From: Kiritimatiellales bacterium
GTDB lineage: Bacteria; Verrucomicrobiota; Kiritimatiellia; Kiritimatiellales; Pontiellaceae
Assembly: GCA_030630445.1 (NCBI GenBank)
Contig: DAOVNC010000020.1
Span: 1-16,723 of the forward strand
DNA: 16,723 nucleotides
Reading direction: 5' to 3'
Both the position numbers and the translations under genes were made by a program. Each line of letters opens with the position of its first letter. The stretch's first letter is position 1. This document shows, piece by piece, positions 1 to 6,322 of this stretch. A model generated the notes under the pieces. That model made no database searches. It had not been told where the DNA came from and saw only the letters and a list, made by a program, of their open reading frames with translations.

Positions 1-471
1 CGCCGAGGCGAAGGAACCTACCTGCTCCGAACCAACCTCACCGCAAGCAACCCCGAAGAGCTCTGGAAGCAATACATCGTGCTCACCGAAGTCGAACAAG
101 CCTTCAAGGAACTCAAGAACGATCTCGACATCCGCCCGATCCACCACCAAAAGGACGCCCGCATCGAAGCGCACATCTTCGTCAGCTTCCTGAGCTACTG
201 CCTGCAAGTAACGCTCAAGCAGCGAGCCAAGCTCAAAGCCCCCGGACTCACGCCCCGCGCCATCCTCGAAAAATTCAAGGCCATGCAGATGATCGACGTG
301 CATCTGCCGACCACCGACGGCCGCAACCTGATCCTTCCGCGCTACACCCAGCCCGAAAAGGATGTCGAGCTACTGCTCCACCAGCTCACCCTGATCCTGC
401 CCGACCAGCCCCCGCCCCGGATCGAAGAGCTAAAAAAGAAATGTAGTGCAGACCTTCGAGCGAAAATCTAG
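1..471 (+). CDS. IS1634-like (DDE) transposase, C-terminal part
   Basis: Frame 1 is open from the first base, so the gene starts upstream of the window. The protein would catalyse cut-and-paste movement of its element. The visible part begins RRGEGTYLLRTNL and continues with an LTEVEQAFKELKNDL stretch and IRPIHHQ. This is the Y/E-containing C-terminal catalytic region typical of IS4/IS1634 transposases, where the E of EVEQAF is the likely third acidic residue of the DDE triad. A GTG at position 79 is internal, not a start. The reading frame ends ELKKKCSADLRAKI at TAG 469-471. A slippery-looking A AAA AAG run lies at 432-438 in the zero frame, and the +1 frame reads NVVQTF just after it, so the natural C-terminus is uncertain. 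Family assignment is by motif recognition only. Confidence 0.8.
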   Translation, partial: RRGEGTYLLRTNLTASNPEELWKQYIVLTEVEQAFKELKNDLDIRPIHHQKDARIEAHIFVSFLSYCLQVTLKQRAKLKAPGLTPRAILEKFKAMQMIDVHLPTTDGRNLILPRYTQPEKDVELLLHQLTLILPDQPPPRIEELKKKCSADLRAKI

Positions 472-498
472 CAAACAGACCACTTTTACCCGCGAATA

Positions 499-515
499 GC
501 GAAAGACGGGCTAAA
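499..515 (-). repeat. Right terminal inverted repeat of the IS
   Basis: Read outside-in on the minus strand this is TTTAGCCCGTCTTTCGC. The matching left end at 1674-1690 reads TTTAACCCGTCTTTCCC on the plus strand, two mismatches in 17. The position, shortly after a transposase stop and matching sequence upstream of a transposase start, is what is expected of terminal inverted repeats. Confidence 0.65.
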
Positions 516-519
516 TGAA

Positions 520-939
520 TTGAGGACAGATCTGGCTGCAAAGGGTGTTCCGGTTGTGTTTCTAAATGAAGGTAGCAGCATTGCGGGACTGGATGAAGAG
601 GGGTTTCGCGAGGTCTATGGCAAAATCAGGCTCTGTTCCCCTTTGGAAGGTACTCCCTATGGGCAAAGCATGCCTGCTCTTGCAGCCAGCGAGGGGGTAA
701 CACATGTGTTGTTCTGCCGTTGCCGAATCTATTGCGGATCCAGCGGGTCGTGGAATCCGATTAACGGCGCAATCACCTCTGGGAATTCGCGTATACTTAT
801 GGAATGCCATTTATTCAGTGTTGCGGAAGGTCGGTTGGTGTGGACGCAAGCTACGCAGGTTCGCAAGGCGGCGGGGAGCGCCGATTCGAAAAGTCAGGGC
901 ATGTTGGATGCAATAATGGCCTCTGTGCAATTTAACTAA
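520..939 (+). CDS. Hypothetical protein, 5'-truncated at an IS boundary
   Basis: The open frame has its first possible start, TTG, at 520, only five bases beyond the inferred IS end at 515, with no ribosome binding site. The frame is open further upstream, but that part lies in IS DNA. The 139 residues begin directly with a helix-like LRTDLAAKGVPVVF and have no signal peptide. The C-terminal half carries the pattern LFSVAEGRLVW, which resembles the tail of the lipoprotein encoded just downstream (TGEMVWRD), so this may be the C-terminal part of a related envelope lipoprotein. I infer that the IS removed the original start, signal peptide and promoter. The function is not recognised. The next gene follows after 19 bases, so the two were probably one operon before the insertion. 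Confidence 0.5.
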   Translation: MRTDLAAKGVPVVFLNEGSSIAGLDEEGFREVYGKIRLCSPLEGTPYGQSMPALAASEGVTHVLFCRCRIYCGSSGSWNPINGAITSGNSRILMECHLFSVAEGRLVWTQATQVRKAAGSADSKSQGMLDAIMASVQFN

Positions 940-958
940 ACCTGAAAGGAGAAGGAAA

Positions 959-1570
959 ATGAGTGTGTTGAAAAGGGAAGTGTCAGTTCGTAGGTTGGCG
1001 GGGCAATTGGTGCTTTGCTGTATTTCGGTTTCGTTTTTTTCAGGGTGTGTTATGACCAAGCTGGCAGATTACATGCATGAAGATTTCGATGCTCAGAGTA
1101 TCGAAACCGTTCATGTCCTTCCGGTTTTGGATCATCGTATCGACCAGTCAAAGAGTCTTAAGCTCGACAAGTGGGTGCATCCCGTTGTTGAACGATCTCT
1201 CAAGCAGCGAGGCTATTCGAGCAGTTTCCATACTGACCCTGCCCTGGCTGCCTGGATCTCCCGGGATATGCTGGAATCACCGAATTCCGAGTTCGTGGCC
1301 CGGCTCCAACCGCAAGCTGCCAAGTGGATACTCTTGCTGGTGCTCGAGGACTCGCAATCGAAAATGAGCTTTGGCAGCACGGGAACGGCCGAGATGTCAG
1401 GGTATGGTTTTAACAAGGAAACCGGGGAAATGGTCTGGCGCGACAAGGAGGTCGGCAAATGTGGTCAGGGTGGATTGGCGGGCATGATGGTGAAGGGGTT
1501 CATGGAACGCAGTGCCATTGAAATGGCGACGACGGAGGTTCTTCAGACCATTCCCGTTCGCGAGGAATAG
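959..1570 (+). CDS. Predicted outer-membrane lipoprotein of unknown function
   Basis: This gene encodes 203 residues from an ATG preceded by AAAGGAGA at good spacing. The N-terminus has basic residues (K5, R6, R11, R12), a hydrophobic stretch LVLCCISVSFF and a lipobox FSGC with the modified cysteine at residue 30. The next residue is V, so outer-membrane sorting is likely. The mature part has a mixed alpha/beta look: HVLPVLDHRID, then WILLLVLEDSQS, a G/S-rich turn, and GYGFNKETGEMVWRDKEVG near the end. That layout recalls small periplasm-facing lipoproteins of the CsgG/GNA1162 type, but no motif fixes the family. It probably shared a transcript with the truncated gene upstream, whose promoter is now lost, so expression may be altered. 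Confidence 0.7.
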   Translation: MSVLKREVSVRRLAGQLVLCCISVSFFSGCVMTKLADYMHEDFDAQSIETVHVLPVLDHRIDQSKSLKLDKWVHPVVERSLKQRGYSSSFHTDPALAAWISRDMLESPNSEFVARLQPQAAKWILLLVLEDSQSKMSFGSTGTAEMSGYGFNKETGEMVWRDKEVGKCGQGGLAGMMVKGFMERSAIEMATTEVLQTIPVREE

Positions 1571-1590
1571 ATCGTTTACAACATTATTGA

Positions 1591-1665
1591 ACGGTTGATA
1601 TCCACGACCCAAGCGCAACCAACGATACCGTCCGCTTCTATTCCGCCACCTTTGTGCCTTGGTAG
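1591..1665 (+). pseudogene. Orphan C-terminal coding remnant of a secreted protein
   Basis: After an in-frame TGA at 1588, this frame has 24 codons and stops at TAG 1663-1665, four bases before the inferred left IS flank. The peptide ends DTVRFYSATFVPW. Endings of this type, a D/N-rich turn followed by RFYxA and a short tail, are familiar at the C-termini of large secreted proteins of Verrucomicrobia and Kiritimatiellota. It has no start codon, no RBS and no upstream domain, so it can only be a remnant. The call rests on the look of the peptide alone. Confidence 0.3.
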
Positions 1666-1673
1666 TCATGAAT

Positions 1674-1690
1674 TTTAACCCGTCTTTCCC
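1674..1690 (+). repeat. Left terminal inverted repeat of the IS
   Basis: TTTAACCCGTCTTTCCC matches the inverted right end at 499-515 in 15 of 17 bases. It is preceded by TGAAT (1669-1673), the same five bases that follow the right end (516-520). This is the size expected for a target-site duplication. Confidence 0.65.
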
Positions 1691-1827
1691 CGTTCATGGC
1701 TGAAAACGCCTTTTTTCGGGTCTAAAATTTCATTTCGCCCAATGTTTTCAGGGGGGTGTTTTCCAAAATGAGCTGTGGGGCAGACCTTGCCGGTTGACGG
1801 GTGTTTTTCCTGTGCGAAAATCGCCTC

Positions 1828-1962
1828 ATGTATTTGAAGTGCCACAAGCGGTTCAAGGACGGGAAGGAGCATCGCTACTGGAGCATTGTCGAAAGTGTGC
1901 GCACCCGCCGGGGCGTGATGAAGCGACAGCTCCTCTACCTCGGCGAGATCAACGATGCCCAG
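1828..1962 (+). pseudogene. IS1634-like transposase, N-terminal fragment
   Basis: The ATG at 1828 opens MYLKCHKRFKDGKEH, followed by YWSIVESVRT and RQLLYLGEINDAQ. This is the conserved start of IS1634-type transposases: a short basic beta-hairpin, then a V/IES motif, then a LYLGE motif. A full protein would be roughly 500-600 residues; here recognisable sequence ends after about 45, and the frame runs on into unrelated residues until a stop at 2025. A further in-frame GTG at 1801 lies outside the conserved part. The fragment cannot be active. Confidence 0.7.
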
Positions 1963-2025
1963 CGAAATAATATGCCTGTCACTTTATTGTGTGCAGTGTT
2001 TGTATCTGGCGATGCTTTGCGTTGA

Positions 2026-2886
2026 TTATTTGTCTTCGAGGTATTGCTCTTTGACGGGCGCCTTGGTTTCGAGCTTTTCCTGGAACTCTTTTAGGTTGCG
2101 CCCCTTGAGCGGGTTTTCTTCGCCGTTGACGATTTTGTTGATGGCGTCGATTTCGTTGGCGGAGAAGCGCTCGGCGTTGACGATGTGGCGGTCGAAGGAG
2201 TCGTAGGCGTTGGGGCAGGTGGCCTGGACGATTTGCGCGATGGCGCGGGCGTATTCCTGGATTTCCCATTGGGCGTGGGCGTCCATGCGCAGCTTGAGGA
2301 AGTGGAAGAGGTTCTTGAGATCCATCTGCCAGTACCATTCGGTGTACATGGAGAGGGGGAGGTTGATGCGGGCGAGCTCGCGGGCGATATCGTCGTTGAG
2401 GAGTTCCTCGTAGTTGTTGTAGGTGGCTTCCTGGTCGCGCTTGAGGAGTTCGAGGACTTTGTCCTGAAGCTCGGCGGGGACGTCTTCGGGGTTGCGCCCT
2501 TGTTTGTTGTCGCTGCTCTGGAGTTTGATCTGGTCGCGGGGGGGCAGATAGAATTCGGAGCTCATGACGGAGTAGCGGCCGGAGATTTCGTTGAGGCGCG
2601 CAGTGCGGTGGCGGATCCATTGGCGGGCGACGAAGATGGGCATTTTGCAGTGGAATTCGAATACAACGTGCTCGAAGGGCGAGGTGTGCTGGTGGCGCAG
2701 GAGATAGTCGATGAGCCCGGCGTCTTCGCGGACGGTTTTGGTGCCTTGGCCGTAGGAGACTCGGGCGGTCTGCACGATGCGGGCGTCGCCGCCCATGTAG
2801 TCGACGAGCCGGACGAAGCCGTGGTCGAGCACCTTGATCTCTTTGTCCATCAATGCTTCTGCTGCGGGAACGGTGATGCGGGCCAT
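2026..2886 (-). CDS. thyX: FAD-dependent thymidylate synthase ThyX
   Basis: ThyX makes dTMP from dUMP using methylene-tetrahydrofolate and NADPH through a bound FAD; the active enzyme is a homotetramer in the cytoplasm. The 286-residue product carries the ThyX signature RHR-x7-S at residues 92-102 (RHRTARLNEIS) followed by GRY. QTARVSYGQGTK near residue 40 and HTSPFEHVVFEFH near 68-79 are the family's substrate and flavin contact regions. The start chosen is ATG at 2886, seven bases after AAGGAGAA. The frame also has a TTG at 2904, but that overlaps the ribosome binding site. The position that is often S in RHRxxSxNE is R here. No thyA is seen in the window. The stop lies 63 bases from the IS remnant, so the gene escaped the deletion. 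Confidence 0.95.
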   Translation of the reverse strand: MARITVPAAEALMDKEIKVLDHGFVRLVDYMGGDARIVQTARVSYGQGTKTVREDAGLIDYLLRHQHTSPFEHVVFEFHCKMPIFVARQWIRHRTARLNEISGRYSVMSSEFYLPPRDQIKLQSSDNKQGRNPEDVPAELQDKVLELLKRDQEATYNNYEELLNDDIARELARINLPLSMYTEWYWQMDLKNLFHFLKLRMDAHAQWEIQEYARAIAQIVQATCPNAYDSFDRHIVNAERFSANEIDAINKIVNGEENPLKGRNLKEFQEKLETKAPVKEQYLEDK

Positions 2887-3140
2887 GTGTTGGTTCTCCT
2901 TCAAATAAATTGCTGAAGTTGGAATTTAGATTTTTGATTTGTGGAACTCAAGCGGCGTTGGCCTTTTAAATGGAAAAGCTGTCGCAGACCCGCAAATCGG
3001 AAATCAGCATTCAAAAATCGAAGTTGCAAAGGTAGTCCTTTGCCGGGGGGGTTGCAAATAAATGGTTAAAATATTCGATCCGCTGTGCATGGGTGCTATA
3101 GTCCGCGTTCTTTTTTGGAGCCAGACAAAGGATGTTTACC
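2887..3140. other. Intergenic region between divergent thyX and aldolase genes
   Basis: This 254-base stretch holds the thyX ribosome binding site, two clusters of GATTT/AAATC pentamers (2926-2941 and 2994-3022) and a small perfect hairpin GCAAAGG-tagt-CCTTTGC at 3026-3043. The hairpin has no T-run after it on the plus strand, so it is not an obvious terminator. A likely promoter for the aldolase gene is listed separately. No small gene was found. Confidence 0.5.
3094..3102 (+). promoter_or_regulatory. Putative extended -10 promoter for the aldolase gene
   Basis: TGCTATAGT combines the TG extension with a TATAGT -10 hexamer (five of six against TATAAT). It lies about 39 bases upstream of the chosen ATG at 3141. 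No good -35 is visible at the right distance (TTCGAT), which fits an extended -10 promoter. Confidence 0.35.
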
Positions 3141-4115
3141 ATGAGTAAGAAATTGGATAAAAGCGCCGGGTGGATCTCGTTCGATCCGGAACTGAAGATT
3201 GTGGACTGCACGGTGCGCGACGGTGGATTGATCAATGCTCACAAATTTTCGGATGGGTTTTTCAAGAGGGTCTACGATACCTGCGTGGCGGGTGGCATCG
3301 ACTATATGGAGGTGGGCTACAAGGCCGACCGCAAGCTGTTTACCGGCGACGATAACGGGCCGTGGAAGTTTTCCAGCGAAGAGGACATCCGGCGGGAGGT
3401 CGGCGACAACGAGACCAAGCTGAAGCTTTGCGCCATGGCCGACACGGGCCGGACCAACTACAAGGAAGACATTCTGCCGCGCGAGCAGAGCGTGCTCGAC
3501 ATGATCCGGGTGGCCACCTACATCCACCAGCTTCCCGCCGCGCTTGACATGGTGAAGGATGCCAAGGACAAGGGCTATGAGGTGGCGTTGAACCTGATGG
3601 CGGTTTCGACCGTGCCCGACTATGAACTCGACAATGGCTTGGAGGTGATTGCGCACTGCGACGAAGTGGACTTCCTTTACGTGGTGGACAGTTTTGGATC
3701 GCTCTACTACGAGCAGATCGACGATTTGATCACCCGCTATAAAACCACGGGGAAAACGCTGGGCATCCACGCGCACAACAACCAGCAGCTGGCGTATGCC
3801 AATACCATCCATGCGGCGATCCACGGCGTGAAGATGCTCGATACCACGATGATGGGCATGGGGCGCGGCGCGGGCAACTGCGCGACCGAGCTGATGGTCG
3901 GGTTTCTGAAAAATCCAAAGTTTGATCTGCGCCCGATTCTCCGGTTTGTGCAGGAGACCATGTTCCCGCTGAGCCAGGAACTCGATTGGGGCTACAGCAT
4001 CCCGTACATGATCACCGGACACTACAACGAGCACCCGCGCTCGGCCATCGCCCTGCGCTCAAGTGACCGCAAGGATGATTACCTTGGATTCTACGACGAG
4101 ATTGCGTCGCCGTAG
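3141..4115 (+). CDS. DRE-TIM (HMGL-like) aldolase/lyase family protein
   Basis: This is a 324-residue TIM-barrel protein of the metal-dependent aldolase/lyase superfamily that includes 4-hydroxy-2-oxovalerate aldolase and HMG-CoA lyase. The motif DCTVRDGG (22-29) is the N-terminal metal/base motif. GIHAHNN (208-214) supplies the two metal-binding histidines, and GMGRGAGN (239-246) is the conserved glycine loop. It lacks the C-terminal communication domain of DmpG-type aldolases and has no partner acylating dehydrogenase nearby, so the substrate is unknown. The start chosen is ATG 3141, eight bases after AAGGA; ATG 3132 is in frame but poorly spaced. It appears to be transcribed alone, with its own promoter and a terminator behind it. 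Relatives of this type also occur in cell-surface sugar loci, but that link is only suggestive here. Confidence 0.8.
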   Translation: MSKKLDKSAGWISFDPELKIVDCTVRDGGLINAHKFSDGFFKRVYDTCVAGGIDYMEVGYKADRKLFTGDDNGPWKFSSEEDIRREVGDNETKLKLCAMADTGRTNYKEDILPREQSVLDMIRVATYIHQLPAALDMVKDAKDKGYEVALNLMAVSTVPDYELDNGLEVIAHCDEVDFLYVVDSFGSLYYEQIDDLITRYKTTGKTLGIHAHNNQQLAYANTIHAAIHGVKMLDTTMMGMGRGAGNCATELMVGFLKNPKFDLRPILRFVQETMFPLSQELDWGYSIPYMITGHYNEHPRSAIALRSSDRKDDYLGFYDEIASP

Positions 4116-4134
4116 GCAGGGTTGCCGCCAGTGG

Positions 4135-4178
4135 AAAACCGGAAGTTTCCATGCCTTGGATATTCCGGTTTTTGTTTT
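4135..4178 (+). terminator. Terminator between convergent aldolase and rnhC genes
   Basis: AAAACCGGAA at 4135-4144 pairs perfectly with TTCCGGTTTT at 4163-4172, followed by further T-rich sequence. The A-tract, GC stem and T-tract arrangement works on both strands. A competing hairpin, TGGAAA with TTTCCA at 4132-4151, overlaps the left arm. It sits 20 bases after the aldolase stop and 14 before the rnhC stop. Confidence 0.6.
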
Positions 4179-4191
4179 CCAGCTTTGAAAA

Positions 4192-5139
4192 TCAGGTTGG
4201 AGGGGGGAGGTCCTTGCGGGAGTAGCCCACTTCGGCGAGTACCTTGTCGGTGGTCTGGAAGTGGCACTTGGCGGTATCAAGCAGGACACCGGGGCCTTTG
4301 TAGGCCACCAGCTTCTCGGCTTCCCGCCGCACTTTTTCCGAAGCGCCTTTCGGCACTTCAAAGCCGTATTTCTTACCCATTGTTTTAAGGGCATAGAGGA
4401 ATCCGGCACGCGCGAGGATTGATGCCGCGGCCACGGCGGGGTCGGATTCGGCTTTGGTACGCTGGTCGAGTTTAATCTTTTTGCCCTTGTCCATCAGGGC
4501 GCGTTCAATCTGGTGGGTGGGGCCGAACTTGTCGGACAGCGCGCGCGGGCAATCGGGCACTTTTTCAAGCAGGTTCTCAATGGCGCGCGCATGGCCCCAC
4601 GCCAGCAGCTTGTTGACGTTCCTGATTTTTGCGTACATCCGGTTGTAAGAACGCGGGCCGATCGTGACCATCGCGCAGCGATCGCCGAGAATCTTGCGGA
4701 TTTCGCGGGCCATGTTCAGCGCCACGTTGTCGGATGAAATCTTTTTGCTGTCGCGCACGCCGAGCTCGCGTAGCTTTTCAACCAATCCTTCGTCCACATA
4801 GGCCGATGCAATCACGAGGGGCCCGAAGAAATCGCCCTTGCCGCTTTCGTCGATGCCCATGTGGGGCTGGATGGCTTCGGGGTCTTGGAGGTCTTCGTAG
4901 CCGAGCCTCGCCTCCGGCAGGATTTCGGTTTCCAGCGTGAAGGTGATCCATTCCTGTGCGGCTTTCCCCTGCACGAGCAATTTTCCTGAATGGTAGAGGT
5001 TGATGCGGCAATCGGGTATGGATACGGCAATCTGGGTGTGGGGAACAGAGGTAGGAAGATATTTCGGGCTGGCCAGCAGTTGACGCAGCTCGCGTTGTTG
5101 TTCCTCGCTAAGTTTGAAGGTAAAAGAATTGGTGTTCAT
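4192..5139 (-). CDS. rnhC: Ribonuclease HIII
   Basis: RNase HIII cuts the RNA strand of RNA/DNA hybrids in the cytoplasm. The 315-residue protein has an N-terminal TBP-like substrate-binding domain (about 1-85) and a type-2 RNase H catalytic domain. The catalytic D97-E98 pair sits in GIDESGKGDFFGP, followed by VRDSKKIS (128-135), an LSDKFG segment with another acidic residue near 203, and AESDPAVAAASILAR (230-244). The N-terminal domain and GKGDFFGP rather than the HII-type motif identify HIII. The ATG at 5139 directly follows an in-frame TGA, so no longer start exists; the ribosome binding site is weak. The gene is convergent with the aldolase and divergent from the secreted-protein gene at 5233. 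Confidence 0.93.
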   Translation of the reverse strand: MNTNSFTFKLSEEQQRELRQLLASPKYLPTSVPHTQIAVSIPDCRINLYHSGKLLVQGKAAQEWITFTLETEILPEARLGYEDLQDPEAIQPHMGIDESGKGDFFGPLVIASAYVDEGLVEKLRELGVRDSKKISSDNVALNMAREIRKILGDRCAMVTIGPRSYNRMYAKIRNVNKLLAWGHARAIENLLEKVPDCPRALSDKFGPTHQIERALMDKGKKIKLDQRTKAESDPAVAAASILARAGFLYALKTMGKKYGFEVPKGASEKVRREAEKLVAYKGPGVLLDTAKCHFQTTDKVLAEVGYSRKDLPPPT

Positions 5140-5232
5140 TCATGAATCCATGTTTAATGGTGAAGCTAAGTCATAGCAGAAGCGGGAGTTTCCAGAAAGC
5201 GGCTTTTGCGATATCCTTACAGGACGGTTTGC

Positions 5233-5682
5233 ATGAACAGGTTGATTAGACCGATAATTCTTTTGTTGGGCGCATTTTTTCTATCGGGGGGATGGGTTCT
5301 AGGCGATGCCGGAACCGACGGCTTGGCGCCAACGCTTACGCACGCCGATGCGGCGGTGATTCTTGCAAAATATTCAGGTTTCTTTGATCGCTATGTGGAG
5401 GAGGATGCGGAGCTGAATGAGTGCGTTGCCTTCCTGAACAAGGCAGGGATCTATTTCGGATTAATGGAAGTTGTTAACGGGTCTGAGTTTAGCGTGAAGG
5501 ATGCGGCCAAGGCTTTTGGACAGATCGAGTTGGTTTTGAATGGCGAGGCCGAATTTTCCGGAGGAAAGGTAAAGTTGCCCAAAGGAATTGACTCGTGGGA
5601 AGAGTACTGTACCCTGAACAGGGTAAGGTACGTTGAGGCCCATCAAACAATGATCGAGATGCTTCGCATAGCCTACGAATAG
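5233..5682 (+). CDS. Secreted protein of unknown function (exopolysaccharide-linked)
   Basis: This gene encodes 149 residues. The signal peptide runs from MNRLIRP through a hydrophobic IILLLGAFFLSGG core, with likely cleavage near residue 24 (VLG-DAG). The mature protein looks mainly helical. It begins LTHADAAVILAKYSGFFDRY and has two cysteines in the mature part (in ELNECVAF and EEYCTLN), which could form a disulphide in the periplasm. No enzyme motif is visible. The ATG at 5233 has AGGA eight bases upstream; the TTG at 5206 in the same frame would put non-signal residues first, so I reject it. It is followed by a promoter-like sequence and another secreted-protein gene, so it belongs to the block by position, but it may be a separate transcript. 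Confidence 0.7.
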   Translation: MNRLIRPIILLLGAFFLSGGWVLGDAGTDGLAPTLTHADAAVILAKYSGFFDRYVEEDAELNECVAFLNKAGIYFGLMEVVNGSEFSVKDAAKAFGQIELVLNGEAEFSGGKVKLPKGIDSWEEYCTLNRVRYVEAHQTMIEMLRIAYE

Positions 5683-5697
5683 AAGGAATAGTTTTTC

Positions 5698-5726
5698 TTG
5701 CGTCTAAAAGATTATCTTGATATACA
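5698..5726 (+). promoter_or_regulatory. Putative sigma-70 promoter of the secreted protein/barrel unit
   Basis: TTGCGT (5698-5703), a 17-base spacer and TATACA (5721-5726) fit a sigma-70 promoter. Transcription would start near 5733, giving a leader of about 20 bases that contains the GAGGAAT ribosome binding site of the gene at 5753. Confidence 0.4.
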
Positions 5727-5752
5727 CAGCACCCTAACTTGAGGAATAAAGT

Positions 5753-6310
5753 ATGAACAGACACAGTTGTATTGCGTTGATGGCGATTGCCGGCTTGGTT
5801 CTTGGCGGCATCGTGGGTACTGCCCGTGCAGAAGAAGGAACTGGCCAGCTGGTCAGCAAAGCCAATGAATCCATTGCCGCTGCGGTGGCCGCAGTGGAGG
5901 AAGCACGGGCCGCCATTGAGAATGGCAAGCAACTGATCGCCCAGATTCCAGAGGATTCGGAGTTGGCTGGCGAAGTAAAGCAAATGGTTGTGGCTGCGTC
6001 GGAAAACTGGAAGGTAGCGATTGCTGCGCTCGACGGGGCCAAGGAAAGCGCATCCATGATCCAGTCCGCTTCGAGCAGCGAGCTTGCACAGGACTATGCG
6101 CTGCTTGCAACGGTTAATTCCGGAGTGGCGTTGTCCGGGGCGAAAGTGGTGCAAACCGGATTGCTCTTTGTTGAAGCTGCGGCAAGCAACAAGACAGAGG
6201 CACTTGATATCATTCGGATGGCCATGCAGGATTCGCTGGCTGCGGCATCCCAGGTACAGTTCAACTATGGGCGTGTTAAGAAACTCATCGCGGAGAAATA
6301 TTCCAAATAA
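5753..6310 (+). CDS. Secreted Ala-rich helical protein, unknown function
   Basis: This gene encodes 185 residues. A clear signal peptide has a hydrophobic core IALMAIAGLVLGGIVG and a TARA-EEG cleavage site near residue 26. The mature part is almost entirely predicted helix with strong Ala content, for example SIAAAVAAVEEARAAIENGK, and heptad-like spacing that suggests a coiled-coil or helical bundle. It contains no cysteine after the signal peptide and no catalytic motif. Low sequence complexity makes family assignment unsafe. The start has GAGG eight bases upstream. The next gene follows after 12 bases with its own ribosome binding site, so the two are co-transcribed. A structural or polysaccharide-associated role in the periplasm or matrix is inferred only from the neighbours. 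Confidence 0.72.
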   Translation: MNRHSCIALMAIAGLVLGGIVGTARAEEGTGQLVSKANESIAAAVAAVEEARAAIENGKQLIAQIPEDSELAGEVKQMVVAASENWKVAIAALDGAKESASMIQSASSSELAQDYALLATVNSGVALSGAKVVQTGLLFVEAAASNKTEALDIIRMAMQDSLAAASQVQFNYGRVKKLIAEKYSK

Positions 6311-6322
6311 GGAGTTAGGGTT

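Larger units (their letters stand above)
1..515 (+). mobile_element. Right part of an IS1634-like insertion sequence
   Basis: The window opens inside an insertion sequence. It holds the 3' part of the transposase gene (to 471) and about 44 bases of trailing DNA. The right boundary is set at 515 because bases 515 down to 499, read on the minus strand, match 15 of 17 bases of the sequence starting at 1674, just upstream of a second transposase 5' end. The similarity continues weakly inward (about 20 of 26). The five bases outside the boundary, TGAAT, also occur directly outside the other copy's left end. The left end lies off the window, so completeness of this copy cannot be judged. Confidence 0.7.
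1674..1962 (+). mobile_element. Left-end remnant of a second IS copy
   Basis: This is the left 0.29 kb of an element of the same family as the one at the window start, in the same orientation. It begins with the inverted repeat at 1674, has a roughly 150-base leader and then the first 45 codons of a transposase. Homology stops at about 1962. The remaining 63 bases to the thyX stop codon look unrelated, so the rest of the element has been deleted. A 15-base stretch at 1774-1788 (TGTGGGGCAGACCTT) matches 13 of 15 bases of 442-456 in direct orientation. Confidence 0.65.

Noticed and set aside
1700..1750. CTGAAAAC...GTTTTCAG inverted repeat upstream of the IS remnant's transposase
   Set aside because: Eight bases with a gap of about 35 lie within IS leader DNA, with no T-run; this is not distinguishable from chance.
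2185..2916. Plus-strand open frame of 243 codons opposite thyX
   Set aside because: It is rich in V/G/E/D repeats as expected from reading the complement of thyX; thyX is certain.
5189..5217. TTTCCA-N17-TATCCT as a promoter for the gene at 5233
   Set aside because: Transcription would start at about 5224, within or after the ribosome binding site, leaving almost no leader.
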